64,000 nucleotides of DNA from Enterobacter sp. RHBSTW-00175. Lineage in GTDB: Bacteria > Pseudomonadota > Gammaproteobacteria > Enterobacterales > Enterobacteriaceae. The number at the start of each line of letters is the position of its first letter. Position 1 is the first letter of the stretch. The stretch is taken from NCBI RefSeq assembly GCF_013927005.1, contig NZ_CP055930.1:3224001-3288000 (forward strand), read 5' to 3'. Positions 18,466 through 29,501 of the stretch are shown in pieces. The position numbers and the translations under genes were made by a program. The notes under the pieces are model-generated. The model had not been told where the DNA came from, did no database searches, and saw only the letters and a list, made by a program, of their open reading frames with translations.

Positions 18466-18733
18466 AATCATGCCACTGATTGAAATTCCCTTCCGGGAGT
18501 GAAAAATGCGCGATTTGCGTTTCAAAATATTTCGTGTTTCTGCGGAGCCTATTATAGGAATCCTTGCTCACAAAAATATGTGTTGTTTCACATATCTCTC
18601 ACGTGCGTAATCGATTGCGTTCACGTTTGCGTACTTTAAACGGCGGGGATTGTAACGGCAAACATTTATGTTGCCAATCTATACGAAATGTAAATGTTAG
18701 CGGAGTGACATTGCACTCCGCTGAAAAGGGGGG
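18466..18733. other. tsx upstream region
   Basis: This 268-bp region should carry the tsx promoter, which in E. coli is controlled by CRP/CytR and DeoR. A CRP-like half-palindrome (TGTG, later TCACA) lies at about 18581-18594, and TTGCGT occurs twice near 18615-18635, as CytR-type sites might. These matches are weak. The left end of the yajI 3' region carries no clear terminator. Confidence 0.4.
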
Positions 18734-19273
18734 TTATTGCGCGGCGGGCTGGATATCGTGAATGCGGATAAAACCTAGCTGATCCGGGGTAAGACCACTC
18801 AGCTGGAGCGGAATATCAACATCGCTCGGAGCCAGTGTACTGGCGGGAGCTGTGAAGAGTTGGTTCTTCACGTTCACTTCCTGGTAGCTCTCGGTGGTGC
18901 CCTGAATCTGACCCCACTCAACGGTGCCGCTAAATGCAGGCAGCGGATCGTTGGACTCACCGTGAATGCGCAATGTTACTCGAGTACCATCTGCATTGGC
19001 CGCCACATTGACCATCGACATTTTCAGCGTGCCAATCTGACTATTGAGCCGGGCAGGGGTATTTGCCCCTGGCAGCAGATAAACGCCGCTGGTGGATTTC
19101 ACATTCAGCGCGTTTTGCTGAGTGATCTTCACCGTCTCCTTATTCAGCTTATCCATGGCTGAATTGAGCGTGCTCACGCTTTGTTTCATTTCGTGAACTT
19201 CAGTTTGCTGTGCACAGGCGCTCAGTGTGAAGAGGCTTCCCACCAGGAAAATTCTTATGTAACGTCTTGTCAT
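18734..19273 (-). CDS. yajI: YajI family lipoprotein (DUF3251)
   Basis: This 179-residue lipoprotein has a signal peptide ending in the lipobox LSAC (cysteine about residue 20), a coiled-coil-prone segment rich in Lys, Asn and Gln (EMKQSVSTLNSAMDKLNKETVKI) and a beta-rich C-terminal domain. The sequence matches E. coli YajI throughout; function is unknown. The start at 19273 (MTRRYIRIFLVGS) with an AAGGA site is preferred over an upstream in-frame start that would spoil the signal peptide. It is divergent from nrdR. Confidence 0.9.
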   Translation of the reverse strand: MTRRYIRIFLVGSLFTLSACAQQTEVHEMKQSVSTLNSAMDKLNKETVKITQQNALNVKSTSGVYLLPGANTPARLNSQIGTLKMSMVNVAANADGTRVTLRIHGESNDPLPAFSGTVEWGQIQGTTESYQEVNVKNQLFTAPASTLAPSDVDIPLQLSGLTPDQLGFIRIHDIQPAAQ

Positions 19274-19413
19274 TGCGTTAATTTCCTTGAAGTAACGGAT
19301 TACCGTAATGGTAGCCAGCATCTTACCGCCAGGTATAGATCCTTTGTCTCAAAAAGCTCTTCCTTTGTTGTCAGCCCAGATCAGGGTAAAATAGAGGAAA
19401 GTTAACCGGATAG

Positions 19414-19875
<462 letters not shown>

Positions 19876-19879
19876 GCTC

Positions 19880-20983
19880 ATGCAGGATGAGATTTACATG
19901 GCGCGAGCGCTGAAACTGGCGCAGCGCGGGCGTTTTACCACCCATCCCAACCCGAATGTCGGCTGTGTCATTGTGAAAGATGGCGAGATTGTCGGTGAGG
20001 GTTTCCATTTTCGCGCCGGTGAGCCTCATGCTGAAGTTCATGCCCTGCGTATGGCGGGTGAAAAGGCACGTGGCGCGACAGCGTACGTGACCCTTGAGCC
20101 TTGCAGCCACCACGGGCGTACCCCACCGTGCTGCGAAGCCCTGATTGCAGCAGGCGTTTCGCGGGTGGTCGCAGCGATGCAGGATCCCAATCCGCAGGTT
20201 GCCGGGCGCGGCCTTTACCGGCTCCAACAAGAAGGTATCGACGTCAGCCATGGTCTGATGATGAACGATGCCGAGGCCATTAATAAGGGTTTCCTTAAGC
20301 GTATGCGCACGGGGTTCCCATATATTCAGCTGAAGCTGGGCGCTTCGCTTGATGGTCGTACGGCGATGGCTAACGGTGAAAGCCAGTGGATAACGTCACC
20401 GCAAGCAAGGCGCGATGTGCAACGTCTGCGTGCGCAAAGCCATGCTATCCTCACCAGCAGTGAAACCGTTTTGGCTGACAACCCGGCGATGACTGTTCGC
20501 TGGGATGAACTGAATGCCGATACTCAGGCGCTTTATCCGCAGGAAAATTTGCGTCAGCCGCTGCGTATTGTGATTGATAGCCAGAATCGCGTGACGCCGG
20601 AGCACCGCATCGTCCAGCAGCCAGGCGAAACCTGGTTTGCCCGGACCAAAGCAGACGATCGCAGCTGGCCGGAAGGTGTTCGTAGCATTATGGTGCCGGA
20701 GCACAACGGGCATCTCGATTTAGTGGTGCTGATGATGCTGCTTGGCAAACAACAGGTGAACAGCATCTGGGTGGAAGCGGGGCCAACGCTTGCCGGTGCG
20801 CTGTTCCAGGCAGGGCTTGTGGATGAACTGATAGTCTACGTTGCCCCTAAACTGCTAGGAAACGCTGCACGCGGGTTGTTTGTGTTGCCAGGCCTTGAAA
20901 AACTGGCCGATGCCCCACAACTCAAATTCAGCGAGATTCGTCCGGTTGGCCCGGATGTCTGCCTCCATTTAACGACAGCGTAA
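19880..20983 (+). CDS. ribD: Bifunctional riboflavin deaminase/reductase RibD
   Basis: RibD performs the second and third steps of riboflavin synthesis. The N-terminal pyrimidine deaminase has the zinc motif His50-Ala-Glu52 and PCSHHGRTPPC with Cys75 and Cys84; the C-terminal reductase domain begins near residue 145 (YIQLKLGASLDGRTAM). The 367-residue length is standard. It starts 4 bp after nrdR and is probably translationally linked to it; RibE, the lumazine synthase, follows after 87 bp. Confidence 0.97.
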   Translation: MQDEIYMARALKLAQRGRFTTHPNPNVGCVIVKDGEIVGEGFHFRAGEPHAEVHALRMAGEKARGATAYVTLEPCSHHGRTPPCCEALIAAGVSRVVAAMQDPNPQVAGRGLYRLQQEGIDVSHGLMMNDAEAINKGFLKRMRTGFPYIQLKLGASLDGRTAMANGESQWITSPQARRDVQRLRAQSHAILTSSETVLADNPAMTVRWDELNADTQALYPQENLRQPLRIVIDSQNRVTPEHRIVQQPGETWFARTKADDRSWPEGVRSIMVPEHNGHLDLVVLMMLLGKQQVNSIWVEAGPTLAGALFQAGLVDELIVYVAPKLLGNAARGLFVLPGLEKLADAPQLKFSEIRPVGPDVCLHLTTA

Positions 20984-21070
20984 TTGCTCCTGAAATAGGG
21001 AAGCAGTGCGCAAAGTATTATGATAAAATCCGCCCCCCTGCGGGGCCAAATGAACCCGTAAAGGAAGAGT

Positions 21071-21541
21071 ATGAACATTATTGAAGCTGCTGTAGCTACC
21101 CCGGACGCTCGCGTCGCCATCACCATTGCGCGTTTCAACAACTTCATCAACGACAGCCTGCTGGAAGGTGCGATTGACGCCCTGAAACGTATCGGCCAGG
21201 TTAAAGATGACAACATTACCGTTGTTTGGGTTCCAGGTGCTTACGAACTGCCACTGGCAGCAGGCGCGCTGGCAAAAACCGGTAAATACGACGCGGTGAT
21301 TGCACTGGGTACTGTTATTCGTGGCGGCACTGCGCACTTCGAATACGTTGCGGGTGGTGCAAGCAATGGTCTGGCACACGTTGCGCAGGATGCTGAAATT
21401 CCTGTCGCGTTCGGCGTGCTGACCACTGAAAGTATTGAACAAGCTATCGAACGCGCTGGCACCAAAGCCGGTAATAAAGGTGCAGAAGCTGCACTGACCG
21501 CGCTTGAGATGATCAATGTATTGAAAGCCATCAAGGCCTGA
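21071..21541 (+). CDS. ribE: 6,7-dimethyl-8-ribityllumazine synthase
   Basis: This enzyme condenses the RibD pathway product with dihydroxybutanone phosphate to make the lumazine precursor of riboflavin, as a 60-subunit icosahedron in most bacteria. The 156-residue sequence carries the catalytic His89 in [14 protein letters not shown] and the substrate loop [16 protein letters not shown] site precedes the ATG. It is also called ribH. It is cotranscribed with nusB, 21 bp downstream. Confidence 0.97.
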   Translation: MNIIEAAVATPDARVAITIARFNNFINDSLLEGAIDALKRIGQVKDDNITVVWVPGAYELPLAAGALAKTGKYDAVIALGTVIRGGTAHFEYVAGGASNGLAHVAQDAEIPVAFGVLTTESIEQAIERAGTKAGNKGAEAALTALEMINVLKAIKA

Positions 21542-21562
21542 TTTTTTTGTAAGGGGAATTCC

Positions 21563-21982
21563 GTGAAACCTGCTGCTCGTCGCCGCGCCCGTGAATGTGC
21601 CGTCCAGGCACTTTACTCCTGGCAGTTGTCCCAGAACGACATCGCTGATGTTGAATACCAGTTCCTGTCAGAGCAAGACGTGAAAGACGTTGATGTTCTG
21701 TACTTCCGTGAACTGCTGTCGGGAGTGGCGACTAATAGCGCGTATCTCGATGGTCTGATGAAGCCATACCTGTCTCGTCTGCTCGACGAGCTGGGTCAGG
21801 TTGAAAAAGCAGTGTTGCGTATTGCGCTGTTTGAGCTGTCAAAACGTGATGATGTGCCGTACAAAGTGGCCATCAACGAAGCTATCGAACTGGCGAAAAC
21901 CTTCGGTGCTGAAGACAGCCACAAATTTGTAAACGGCGTGCTGGATAAAGCCGCACCTGCGATCCGTCCCCACAAAAAGTGA
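21563..21982 (+). CDS. nusB: Transcription antitermination factor NusB
   Basis: NusB pairs with NusE (ribosomal protein S10) and binds boxA in rRNA leaders to prevent premature termination. The 139-residue all-helical protein starts at GTG with an AAGGGGAA site and opens with the basic RNA-binding tail [19 protein letters not shown]. The length and sequence match E. coli NusB. A hairpin with a T run follows at 21991-22036, between nusB and thiL. Confidence 0.97.
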   Translation: MKPAARRRARECAVQALYSWQLSQNDIADVEYQFLSEQDVKDVDVLYFRELLSGVATNSAYLDGLMKPYLSRLLDELGQVEKAVLRIALFELSKRDDVPYKVAINEAIELAKTFGAEDSHKFVNGVLDKAAPAIRPHKK

Positions 21983-21990
21983 TCCGCAAA

Positions 21991-22036
21991 CCGGAGTTTC
22001 GCATTGCCTTGCCGGCAGTGCGGCTCCGGTTTTTTT
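21991..22036 (+). terminator. Hairpin with T run between nusB and thiL
   Basis: CCGGAG pairs with CTCCGG across a loop that holds a smaller GCAT/ATGC-like stem, then seven T. It may reduce read-through into thiL. Confidence 0.65.
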
Positions 22037-22060
22037 CTTTTATCTGCTGAGGCATAACGC

Positions 22061-23032
22061 ATGGCATGTGGCGAATTTTCCCTTATTGCCCGTTATTTCG
22101 ACCGAGTCAGAACCTCTCGTCTTGATGTTGAAACTGGAATCGGCGACGACTGCGCACTTCTCAATATTCCCGAAAAACAGACGCTGGCGATCAGCACCGA
22201 CACCTTAGTGTGCGGACGTCATTTCTTACCTGATATCGATCCTGCTGACCTGGCGTATAAAGCGCTGGCGGTGAACGTGAGCGATCTGGCGGCAATGGGC
22301 GCCGATCCTGCGTGGCTAACGCTGGCATTAACCCTGCCGAATGTTGATGAAGCCTGGCTCGAAACGTTCAGCGATGCGCTGTTTGAACAACTCAATTACT
22401 ACGATATGCAGCTGATTGGCGGTGATACCACCGGCGGACCGCTGTCGATGACGCTGGCTATCCACGGCTATGTGCCTGTTGGGCGCGCACTTAAGCGCTC
22501 GGGAGCAAAACCGGGTGACTGGATCTACGTAACCGGTACGCCGGGCGATAGCGCCGCAGGGCTGGCTATTCTTCAGGAACGTTTAACGGTTGACGATGCC
22601 GATGACGCTGCCTATCTGATGAAACGCCATCTGCGGCCAACGCCGCGAATTCTTCACGGCCAGGCCCTGCGCGAGCGCGCCAGCTCGGCTATCGATCTCT
22701 CTGACGGGCTGATCTCCGATCTGGGTCATATCCTGAAGGCCAGCGGTACAGGGGCGCGTGTTGATCTGGATCTGTTCCCGCTTTCCGCGCAAATCCGTCG
22801 CCATGTTGAACCCGAGCAGGCCCTGCGCTGGGCGCTGTCCGGTGGTGAAGATTATGAGCTGTGCTTTACCGTCCCGGAACTGAATCGCGGTACGCTGGAT
22901 GTGGTGCTGGGTCACCTGGGTGTGCCGTATACCTGTATCGGGCAGATCCTTCCTGAAAGTGAAGGGATGCAGTTTGTCCGCGAAGGTGCACCGGTCGCGC
23001 TCGACTGGAAAGGATACGATCACTTCGCGTAA
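22061..23032 (+). CDS. thiL: Thiamine-monophosphate kinase ThiL
   Basis: ThiL phosphorylates thiamine monophosphate to the active cofactor thiamine diphosphate. The 323-residue protein has the metal-binding GIGDDCALL (Asp29, Asp30), the substrate motif [11 protein letters not shown] and the [15 protein letters not shown] stretch of the PurM-like superfamily. It ends two residues short of K-12 ThiL. In K-12 the next gene, pgpA, overlaps this end; here a REP element and yajO follow instead, so pgpA is missing. Confidence 0.95.
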   Translation: MACGEFSLIARYFDRVRTSRLDVETGIGDDCALLNIPEKQTLAISTDTLVCGRHFLPDIDPADLAYKALAVNVSDLAAMGADPAWLTLALTLPNVDEAWLETFSDALFEQLNYYDMQLIGGDTTGGPLSMTLAIHGYVPVGRALKRSGAKPGDWIYVTGTPGDSAAGLAILQERLTVDDADDAAYLMKRHLRPTPRILHGQALRERASSAIDLSDGLISDLGHILKASGTGARVDLDLFPLSAQIRRHVEPEQALRWALSGGEDYELCFTVPELNRGTLDVVLGHLGVPYTCIGQILPESEGMQFVREGAPVALDWKGYDHFA

Positions 23033-23040
23033 GTTTTTTT

Positions 23041-23068
23041 GCCGGGTAAGGCGAAGCCGCCACCCGGC
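23041..23068. repeat. REP element between thiL and yajO
   Basis: A 28-base imperfect palindrome (GCCGGGT ... ACCCGGC) lies between convergent genes. It differs by a single base from the copy at 28869-28896. It stands at the place where pgpA would be expected and could act as a transcript end for both sides. Confidence 0.85.
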
Positions 23069-23074
23069 GTTTAT

Positions 23075-24049
23075 TTATTTAAATCCCACCACAGGATGCG
23101 GTTCATACGGCGTTTCCAGCTCGGCAATCTGCTCCGGCGTCAGGGTTATATCTACGGCATTGAGCAACTCGTCCAGTTGCTCTTCACGCGATGTGCCAAT
23201 GATCGGTGCTGCAACTCCACGTTTGCTCAGTAACCACGCCAGCGCGACCTGCGCTCGCGTCGCTCCGGTATCGTCGGCTATTCCCGCCAGGCGTTCGGCA
23301 ATCAGGGCATCACTGGCCTCAGTGGCGTCATACAAGGTTTTACCAAATGCATCCGACACCGAACGGGCTGTGGTTTCGCCCCACGGGCGGGTTAAACGTC
23401 CGCGAGCCAGCGGGCTCCACGGAATAACTGCCACCCCCTCCTGATAACAGAGCGGCAGCATTTCGCGCTCTTCTTCGCGATAAATCAGATTGTAGTGATC
23501 CTGCATGGTGACAAAGCGCGCCCAGCCGTGCTGTGCCTGAAGGTTTAACGCGGTTGCAAACTGGGCTGCGTGCATGGAAGAGGCGCCGATGTAACGTGCT
23601 TTACCGGCTTTGACCACATCATTAAGCGCTTCCAGCGTCTCTTCGACAGGCGTGTTGTAATCCCAGCGGTGGATTTGCAGCAGATCGACATAATCCATAT
23701 TCAGGCGTCTGAGGCTGTCGTCAATGGAACGCAGGATCTGCCCGCGTGAAAGCCCTTCTGGTAAATCGCCGGTCTTATGGAAGACCTTGGTCGCCACCAC
23801 CACGTCATCGCGGCGGGCAAAGTCACGCAGGGCGCGCCCGACTATCTCTTCGCTGCTGCCGTCTGAGTAACTGTTGGCGGTGTCAAAGAAGTTAATGCCG
23901 CCGTCGATGGCGTGTTTGATGATAAGACGACTGCTCTCTTCCGGCAGTGTCCAGGCGTGATTTCCCCGGTCAGGCTCGCCAAATGTCATGCAGCCGAGAC
24001 AAAGTCGGGAAACCTTAAGGTCTGTTTTTCCTAATGTATTGTATCGCAT
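23075..24049 (-). CDS. yajO: Aldo-keto reductase YajO
   Basis: This 324-residue NADPH-dependent aldo-keto reductase has the catalytic tetrad Asp56, Tyr61, Lys88 and His127 on the (beta/alpha)8 barrel, and the family signature GGINFFDTANSYSDGSSEEIVG. The length equals that of E. coli YajO, which reduces aldehydes and has been linked to ribose 5-phosphate or xylulose metabolism and thiamine supply. It lies downstream of dxs on the same strand, 66 bp apart. The physiological substrate is uncertain. Confidence 0.93.
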   Translation of the reverse strand: MRYNTLGKTDLKVSRLCLGCMTFGEPDRGNHAWTLPEESSRLIIKHAIDGGINFFDTANSYSDGSSEEIVGRALRDFARRDDVVVATKVFHKTGDLPEGLSRGQILRSIDDSLRRLNMDYVDLLQIHRWDYNTPVEETLEALNDVVKAGKARYIGASSMHAAQFATALNLQAQHGWARFVTMQDHYNLIYREEEREMLPLCYQEGVAVIPWSPLARGRLTRPWGETTARSVSDAFGKTLYDATEASDALIAERLAGIADDTGATRAQVALAWLLSKRGVAAPIIGTSREEQLDELLNAVDITLTPEQIAELETPYEPHPVVGFK

Positions 24050-24115
24050 GGTTCCACTCCTGCTGATTGCGTAAAGCGTTACCTTTAAGCATAGCAGGAG
24101 CGGAAAGGGGAGGGC

Positions 24116-25978
24116 TTAGGCCAGCCAGGTGCGGATTTTAGCTTCAATACCTTCGGCATCAAGGCCGATGGTTGCACGGGCTTCGTCTTGCGTCCCTTGC
24201 GGGATAAAGTGGTCTGGCAAACCGAGGTTCAGAACCGGCACGGCTTTACGGTGTGCCATCAGCACCTCGTTCACGCCGCTACCTGCACCGCCCATAATGG
24301 CGTTCTCTTCGAGCGTCACCAGCACGTCATGGGCTTCAGCCATGCTCAGGATCAGGGATTCATCAAGCGGCTTCACAAAACGCATATCTACCAGGGTGGC
24401 ATTCAGCGTTTCGGCAACCTTAGCGGCTTCTGGCATCAGTGTACCGAAGTTCAGAATCGCCACTTTTTCGCCGCGACGTTTCACCAGACCTTTGCCAATC
24501 GTCAGTTTTTCCAGCGGTTGCAGTTCCACGCCCACTGCGTTACCGCGCGGGTAGCGAACGGCACTTGGGCCATCCTGATAGTGGTAGCCGGTAAACAACA
24601 TCTGGCGACATTCGTTTTCGTCGCTTGGGGTCATGATGACCATGTCCGGGATGCAGCGTAGGAAGGAGAGGTCAAATGCCCCCTGGTGCGTTTGACCGTC
24701 GGCACCTACGATCCCTGCCCGGTCGATAGCGAACAGCACCGGCAGTTTCTGGATGGCGACGTCATGGATCACCTGGTCATAGGCGCGTTGCAGGAAGGTG
24801 GAGTAAATCGCGACAACCGGTTTGTAGCCGCCGATCGCCAGCCCCGCCGCGAACGTCACCGCGTGTTGTTCTGCAATAGCGACGTCGAAATACTGGTCAG
24901 GGTATTTTTTCGAAAATTCCACCATGCCAGAGCCTTCGCGCATGGCCGGGGTGATGGCCATTAGCTTGTTATCTTTGGCCGCCGTTTCGCACAGCCAGTC
25001 ACCGAAGATTTTTGAATAGCTCGGCATCCCGCCGCTGCTTTTTGGCAGGCAGCCGCTGGTTGGGTCAAATTTCGGTACCGCGTGGAAGGTAATCGGGTCT
25101 TTTTCCGCAGGTTCGTAACCACGCCCTTTTTTGGTCATGATGTGCAGGAACTGCGGGCCTTTCAGGTCGCGCATGTTCTTGAGCGTGGACACCAGCCCCA
25201 GAACGTCGTGGCCGTCGACCGGGCCGATATAGTTAAAGCCCAGTTCTTCAAACAGCGTGCCAGGCACAACCATGCCTTTGATATGTTCTTCGGTACGCTT
25301 GAGCAGCTCTTTGATTGGCGGAACGCCAGAGAAGACTTTTTTACCGCCTTCGCGAAGCGTGGAGTAGAGCTTGCCAGAGAGCAATTGTGCCAGGTGGTTA
25401 TTCAGCGCGCCAACGTTCTCAGAGATAGACATCTCGTTGTCGTTGAGAATAACCAGCATGTCCGGCTTGATATCACCCGCATGGTTCATGGCTTCAAACG
25501 CCATACCGGCGGTGATCGCCCCGTCACCAATCACGCAGACAGTGCGGCGCTGCTTGTTCTCTTTTTCGGCAGCGACAGCGATACCGATACCCGCAGAAAT
25601 GGAGGTAGAAGAGTGGCCGACGCTTAATACGTCGAATTCACTCTCACCGCGCCACGGGAACGGATGCAAGCCGCCTTTCTGGCGAATAGTGCCAATCTTA
25701 TCGCGACGGCCAGTCAGAATTTTGTGCGGATATGCCTGGTGACCCACGTCCCAGATTAACTGATCAAACGGCGTGTTATAGACGTAATGCAGCGCCACGG
25801 TCAGTTCAACCGTGCCAAGCCCGGAGGCGAAATGGCCGCTGGAGCGGCTAACGCTGTCGAGCAGGTAGCGACGCAGTTCGTCACACAATTTCGGCAGGCT
25901 CTCTTTCGGCAACAGGCGCAACTCCTGGGTGGAGTCAACTAACGCCAGTGTCGGGTATTTGGCAATATCAAAACTCAT
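24116..25978 (-). CDS. dxs: 1-deoxy-D-xylulose-5-phosphate synthase
   Basis: Dxs condenses pyruvate and glyceraldehyde 3-phosphate, the first step of the MEP isoprenoid pathway and also the source of the thiazole and pyridoxal precursors. The 620-residue protein has the thiamine diphosphate motif ([10 protein letters not shown] to [10 protein letters not shown]) and the catalytic Glu in VAIAEQHAV. The second of two adjacent ATG codons (25978) gives the E. coli start MSFDIAKYP. It follows xseB-ispA in one operon, with ispA 24 bp upstream. Confidence 0.96.
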   Translation of the reverse strand: MSFDIAKYPTLALVDSTQELRLLPKESLPKLCDELRRYLLDSVSRSSGHFASGLGTVELTVALHYVYNTPFDQLIWDVGHQAYPHKILTGRRDKIGTIRQKGGLHPFPWRGESEFDVLSVGHSSTSISAGIGIAVAAEKENKQRRTVCVIGDGAITAGMAFEAMNHAGDIKPDMLVILNDNEMSISENVGALNNHLAQLLSGKLYSTLREGGKKVFSGVPPIKELLKRTEEHIKGMVVPGTLFEELGFNYIGPVDGHDVLGLVSTLKNMRDLKGPQFLHIMTKKGRGYEPAEKDPITFHAVPKFDPTSGCLPKSSGGMPSYSKIFGDWLCETAAKDNKLMAITPAMREGSGMVEFSKKYPDQYFDVAIAEQHAVTFAAGLAIGGYKPVVAIYSTFLQRAYDQVIHDVAIQKLPVLFAIDRAGIVGADGQTHQGAFDLSFLRCIPDMVIMTPSDENECRQMLFTGYHYQDGPSAVRYPRGNAVGVELQPLEKLTIGKGLVKRRGEKVAILNFGTLMPEAAKVAETLNATLVDMRFVKPLDESLILSMAEAHDVLVTLEENAIMGGAGSGVNEVLMAHRKAVPVLNLGLPDHFIPQGTQDEARATIGLDAEGIEAKIRTWLA

Positions 25979-26002
25979 CAAAGGCTCATCGAGATATACA
26001 GT

Positions 26003-26902
26003 TTATTTATCACGCTGGATTATATAGTCCGCTAGCGCTTCCAGTGCCGAGGTATCCAGTGATTGCGCGGCCAGTTGATTCAGTGACTGGCGGGCATCAT
26101 CAATCAGGTCCCGGGCTTTACGTTGGGCTTGCTCAAGGCCCAGAAGGGCGGGATAGGTGCTTTTGCCAAGCTGCTGATCGGCACCCTGACGTTTACCCAA
26201 TGTTGCAGTATCGCCCACCACATCCAGAATGTCATCCTGAACCTGGAACGCCAGACCGATACTTTCTGCGTATCTGTCCAGAATCGGCAGGGCTTTGCGT
26301 CCCTGTTCACCCGCACTCAGCGCACCCAGACGAACGGCTGCGCGAATTAAGGCACCCGTTTTGTGACGGTGAATACGCTCAAGCTGTTCCAGATTAACCT
26401 GACGTCCTTCGGCCTCAAGATCCAGCGCTTGCCCGCCGCACATCCCTGCAACGCCACTGGCCATTGCCAGCTCGGAAACCATTGCCAGGCGATCGCGGTC
26501 GGCCACTTCGGCCATTGGTGCATCGCTTAAAATCGAAAACGCCAGCGTTTGCAGGGCATCACCCGCCAGAATGGCATTCGCTTCGCCAAACTTGATGTGG
26601 CAGGTTGGTTGACCACGACGCAAATCGTCGTCGTCCATGGCCGGCAAATCGTCATGGATCAGCGAGTAAGCATGGATGCATTCAACGGCAGCAGCCGGTG
26701 CATCCAGGGTGTTTTCACTGATGCCAAACATCTTTCCGGTGGCGTAGACCAGGAACGGGCGCAGGCGCTTTCCACCCAAGAGTGCGCCATAGTGCATGGC
26801 CTCAACCAGTGGAGTGTTCTGAAAAGGCTGCGGCTCAATAAAACGGCGCAACGCATCGTTGGCACGCACAACGCACGCCTGAAGCTGTGTGGAAAAATCC
26901 AT
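26003..26902 (-). CDS. ispA: Farnesyl diphosphate synthase IspA
   Basis: IspA joins isopentenyl and dimethylallyl units into geranyl and then farnesyl diphosphate. The 299-residue all-helical enzyme carries the first Asp-rich motif DDLPAMD (residues 84-90) and the second QDDILD. The ATG immediately follows the xseB stop with no gap, so the two are translationally coupled. The downstream dxs gene supplies the same pathway. Confidence 0.96.
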   Translation of the reverse strand: MDFSTQLQACVVRANDALRRFIEPQPFQNTPLVEAMHYGALLGGKRLRPFLVYATGKMFGISENTLDAPAAAVECIHAYSLIHDDLPAMDDDDLRRGQPTCHIKFGEANAILAGDALQTLAFSILSDAPMAEVADRDRLAMVSELAMASGVAGMCGGQALDLEAEGRQVNLEQLERIHRHKTGALIRAAVRLGALSAGEQGRKALPILDRYAESIGLAFQVQDDILDVVGDTATLGKRQGADQQLGKSTYPALLGLEQAQRKARDLIDDARQSLNQLAAQSLDTSALEALADYIIQRDK

Positions 26903-27145
26903 TTACTCGGCGTCCGGTGTGAAAGGTGTCGTCGCGGCGTCTTCGGCTTCGGAGAGCAGGATCTGCACGCGTTGTTCAGCCTGCTGTAATTTAATCTGCC
27001 CCTGGCGTGCAAGCTGCACCCCACGTTCAAATTCGTTGAGTGCGTCTTCCAGCGGCAGATCGCCACTCTCAAGACGGGTTACAATTTGCTCCAGTTCACT
27101 CAGCGCAGTTTCGAAACTGGCCGGTGCGTCATTTTTCTTCGGCAT
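26903..27145 (-). CDS. xseB: Exodeoxyribonuclease VII small subunit XseB
   Basis: This 80-residue helical protein binds the large subunit XseA to form exonuclease VII, which digests single-stranded DNA. The [33 protein letters not shown] segment is the conserved two-helix region. It is the first gene of the xseB-ispA-dxs operon; the promoter must lie in the 194 bp shared with divergent thiI. Confidence 0.95.
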   Translation of the reverse strand: MPKKNDAPASFETALSELEQIVTRLESGDLPLEDALNEFERGVQLARQGQIKLQQAEQRVQILLSEAEDAATTPFTPDAE

Positions 27146-27339
27146 AGTGAATGTCTGACTCTCATATTTTCTGCCCTGTCATGGTAACGGACTCGGGCGG
27201 ATAAGCAAATAACGCGCAATGTGCACAGGAGCCGCGCGATAGTGGTATACTTGCGCGCCTGGATACAGCCTTCGGTATAGGGGCTGTTGTACTTTTCCAT
27301 TACAAGCCTTAATAAGCTTGCCTAAGAAACATTGCCGCC

Positions 27340-28788
27340 ATGAAGTTTATCATTAAATTGTTCCCTGAAATCACTATCAAAAGCCAATCTGTGCGTTTGC
27401 GCTTTATTAAAATTTTGACCGGGAACATCCGTAACGTTCTGAAGCATTATGACGAAACGCTGGCCGTTGTTCGTCACTGGGATCACGTTGAAGTTCGCGC
27501 CAAAGACGAAAACAAGCGTCTTGATATCCGCGACGCGCTGACCCGTATTCCGGGGATCCACCATATTCTTGAAGTGGAAGATGTCCCGTTTACCGACATG
27601 CACGACATCTTCGAAAAAGCGCTGGTGCAGTATCGCGACCAGATCGAAGGTAAAACCTTCTGTGTCCGCGTGAAGCGCCGTGGCAAACACGAATTTAGCT
27701 CCATTGAAGTGGAACGTTACGTGGGCGGCGGTCTGAACCAGCACGTTGAGACTGCGCGCGTACGCCTGACTAACCCGGACGTGACCGTTAACCTGGAGAT
27801 CGAAAACGATCGCCTGTTGTTGGTGAAAGGTCGTTATGAAGGTATCGGTGGTTTCCCGATCGGGACGCAGGAAGATGTGTTGTCCCTGATTTCCGGCGGT
27901 TTTGACTCCGGTGTTTCCAGCTACATGCTGATGCGTCGTGGCTGTCGCGTTCACTACTGCTTCTTTAACCTGGGCGGCGCGGCGCATGAGATCGGTGTCC
28001 GTCAGGTGGCGCATTACCTGTGGAACCGCTTCGGCAGCTCGCACCGCGTGCGTTTTGTGGCGATCAACTTTGAGCCAGTGGTTGGCGAAATCCTCGAAAA
28101 AGTGGACGACGGCCAGATGGGCGTGGTGCTGAAACGTATGATGGTGCGTGCAGCGTCAAAAGTGGCGGAGCGTTACGGTGTGCAGGCGCTGGTAACCGGT
28201 GAAGCGCTGGGCCAGGTGTCCAGCCAGACGCTGACCAACCTGCGTCTTATCGATAATGTGTCTGATACCCTGATCCTGCGCCCGCTTATCTCTCATGATA
28301 AAGAACACATCATCGACCTGGCGCGCGAAATCGGCACCGAAGATTTTGCCCGCACCATGCCGGAATATTGTGGCGTTATCTCAAAAAGCCCAACCGTTAA
28401 GGCGGTGAAAGCGAAGATTGAAGCGGAAGAAGAGAACTTCGATTTCGCTATTCTGGAGAAGGTGGTGGCGGAAGCGTCCAACATCGATATCCGCGAGATT
28501 GCACAGCAGACCGAACAGGACGTGGTTGAAGTTGAAACCGTCAGCGGTTTTGGCGCTAACGATGTGATCCTGGATATCCGTTCCATCGACGAACAGGATG
28601 CCAAACCGTTGAACGTCGAAGGCGTTGAGGTGATGCCGCTGCCGTTCTACAAGCTGAGCACGAAATTTGGCGACCTCGACAAGGGCAAAACGTACCTGCT
28701 GTGGTGCGAGCGTGGCGTGATGAGCCGCTTGCAGGCGCTGTATCTGCGCGAGCAGGGCTTTGCTAATGTGAAGGTGTATCGTCCGTAG
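27340..28788 (+). CDS. thiI: tRNA 4-thiouridine synthetase / thiamine sulfur carrier enzyme ThiI
   Basis: ThiI adds sulfur to U8 of tRNA and thiolates ThiS for thiamine thiazole synthesis. The 482-residue protein has an N-terminal ferredoxin-like and THUMP region, the PP-loop [13 protein letters not shown], and a C-terminal rhodanese domain. The rhodanese domain carries the persulfide cysteine Cys456 in [10 protein letters not shown]. The length is the same as in E. coli. It is divergent from xseB and ends at a REP cluster. Confidence 0.96.
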   Translation: MKFIIKLFPEITIKSQSVRLRFIKILTGNIRNVLKHYDETLAVVRHWDHVEVRAKDENKRLDIRDALTRIPGIHHILEVEDVPFTDMHDIFEKALVQYRDQIEGKTFCVRVKRRGKHEFSSIEVERYVGGGLNQHVETARVRLTNPDVTVNLEIENDRLLLVKGRYEGIGGFPIGTQEDVLSLISGGFDSGVSSYMLMRRGCRVHYCFFNLGGAAHEIGVRQVAHYLWNRFGSSHRVRFVAINFEPVVGEILEKVDDGQMGVVLKRMMVRAASKVAERYGVQALVTGEALGQVSSQTLTNLRLIDNVSDTLILRPLISHDKEHIIDLAREIGTEDFARTMPEYCGVISKSPTVKAVKAKIEAEEENFDFAILEKVVAEASNIDIREIAQQTEQDVVEVETVSGFGANDVILDIRSIDEQDAKPLNVEGVEVMPLPFYKLSTKFGDLDKGKTYLLWCERGVMSRLQALYLREQGFANVKVYRP

Positions 28789-28798
28789 CATTTTGTCG

Positions 28799-28900
28799 GG
28801 GAGTGCGGCCTGATGCCTCACCCCGGCCCTCTCCCACAGGGAGAGGGAGAAAAGATGAGCACGTGTAGGCCGGGTAAGGCGTAGCCGCCACCCGGCTTTT
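28799..28900. repeat. Pair of REP-like elements between thiI and yajL
   Basis: Two palindromes lie between the convergent genes: a CCCTCTCCC/GGGAGAGGG hairpin at about 28830-28852 and a 28-base GCCGGGT...ACCCGGC element at 28869-28896. Together they resemble a BIME and may end both transcripts. The second differs from the copy at 23041-23068 by one base. Confidence 0.8.
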
Positions 28901-28907
28901 TTACGCT

Positions 28908-29501
28908 CTAAGCTTCGTAGTAATTATAAATTCCCGCCGGCATGACCAGCGACGATGCGACCTCGTATGCCTTTTCACGCCCGACCAGCAGGTCAATAAT
29001 CTTCAGCGCAAAATCAATCGCGGTTCCCGGCCCCTGGCTGGTGAGCAGATTGACGCGCGGATCCCAGACCACGCGTTTATCGACCCACTGGTCTTCCGGG
29101 ATACGGTCTTTCAGTGTCGGGAAACCGGTCATATTGCCTATCGGGAAAATATCGTGCGGAACCAGCACCGTTCCGGCTGCGGCGCAAATTGTGGCGACGA
29201 TACGGCCAGAGAGATGAAACTGCCTGACCGTTTCGACGAGCAGTGGGCTGTCGCGAAAACACTCCGCTCCCTTCAGGCCGCCGGGCAGAACGATAATGTC
29301 ATAATCACCATCAGCCACCTGTACCAGCGGGGCATCTGCGAGGATTTTCACCCCACGTGAGCAGGTGATAGCCAGGTTACCGTCGCTGGCAACGCTCGCG
29401 GTGGTGACATTAATACCGCCCCGCACCATCAGGTCGATGGTGGTGACGGCTTCCATTTCTTCGCTACCAGGGGCGAGGCATACCAGTGCCGACGCGCTCA
29501 T
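28908..29501 (-). CDS. yajL: Protein/nucleotide deglycase YajL (DJ-1 family)
   Basis: YajL is a DJ-1/PfpI-family protein of about 197 residues reported as a chaperone for oxidised proteins and as a deglycase. The nucleophile Cys lies in [21 protein letters not shown] (Cys106 by position) and the conserved Glu near the start in [10 protein letters not shown]. An AAGGAGA site precedes the ATG at 29501; its 5' end overlaps panE by 38 bases, so the two are linked. A longer in-frame start inside panE is not needed. Confidence 0.93.
   Translation of the reverse strand: MSASALVCLAPGSEEMEAVTTIDLMVRGGINVTTASVASDGNLAITCSRGVKILADAPLVQVADGDYDIIVLPGGLKGAECFRDSPLLVETVRQFHLSGRIVATICAAAGTVLVPHDIFPIGNMTGFPTLKDRIPEDQWVDKRVVWDPRVNLLTSQGPGTAIDFALKIIDLLVGREKAYEVASSLVMPAGIYNYYEA

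Noticed and set aside
20984..21070. FMN riboswitch before ribE
   Set aside because: The 87-bp gap is too short for the element and lacks its conserved core; only a small G/C hairpin and a ribosome site are visible.
23041..28896. Two nearly identical 28-base palindromes suggesting a CRISPR repeat
   Set aside because: They are 5.8 kb apart with no spacer array between them and are typical intergenic REP elements near gene ends.
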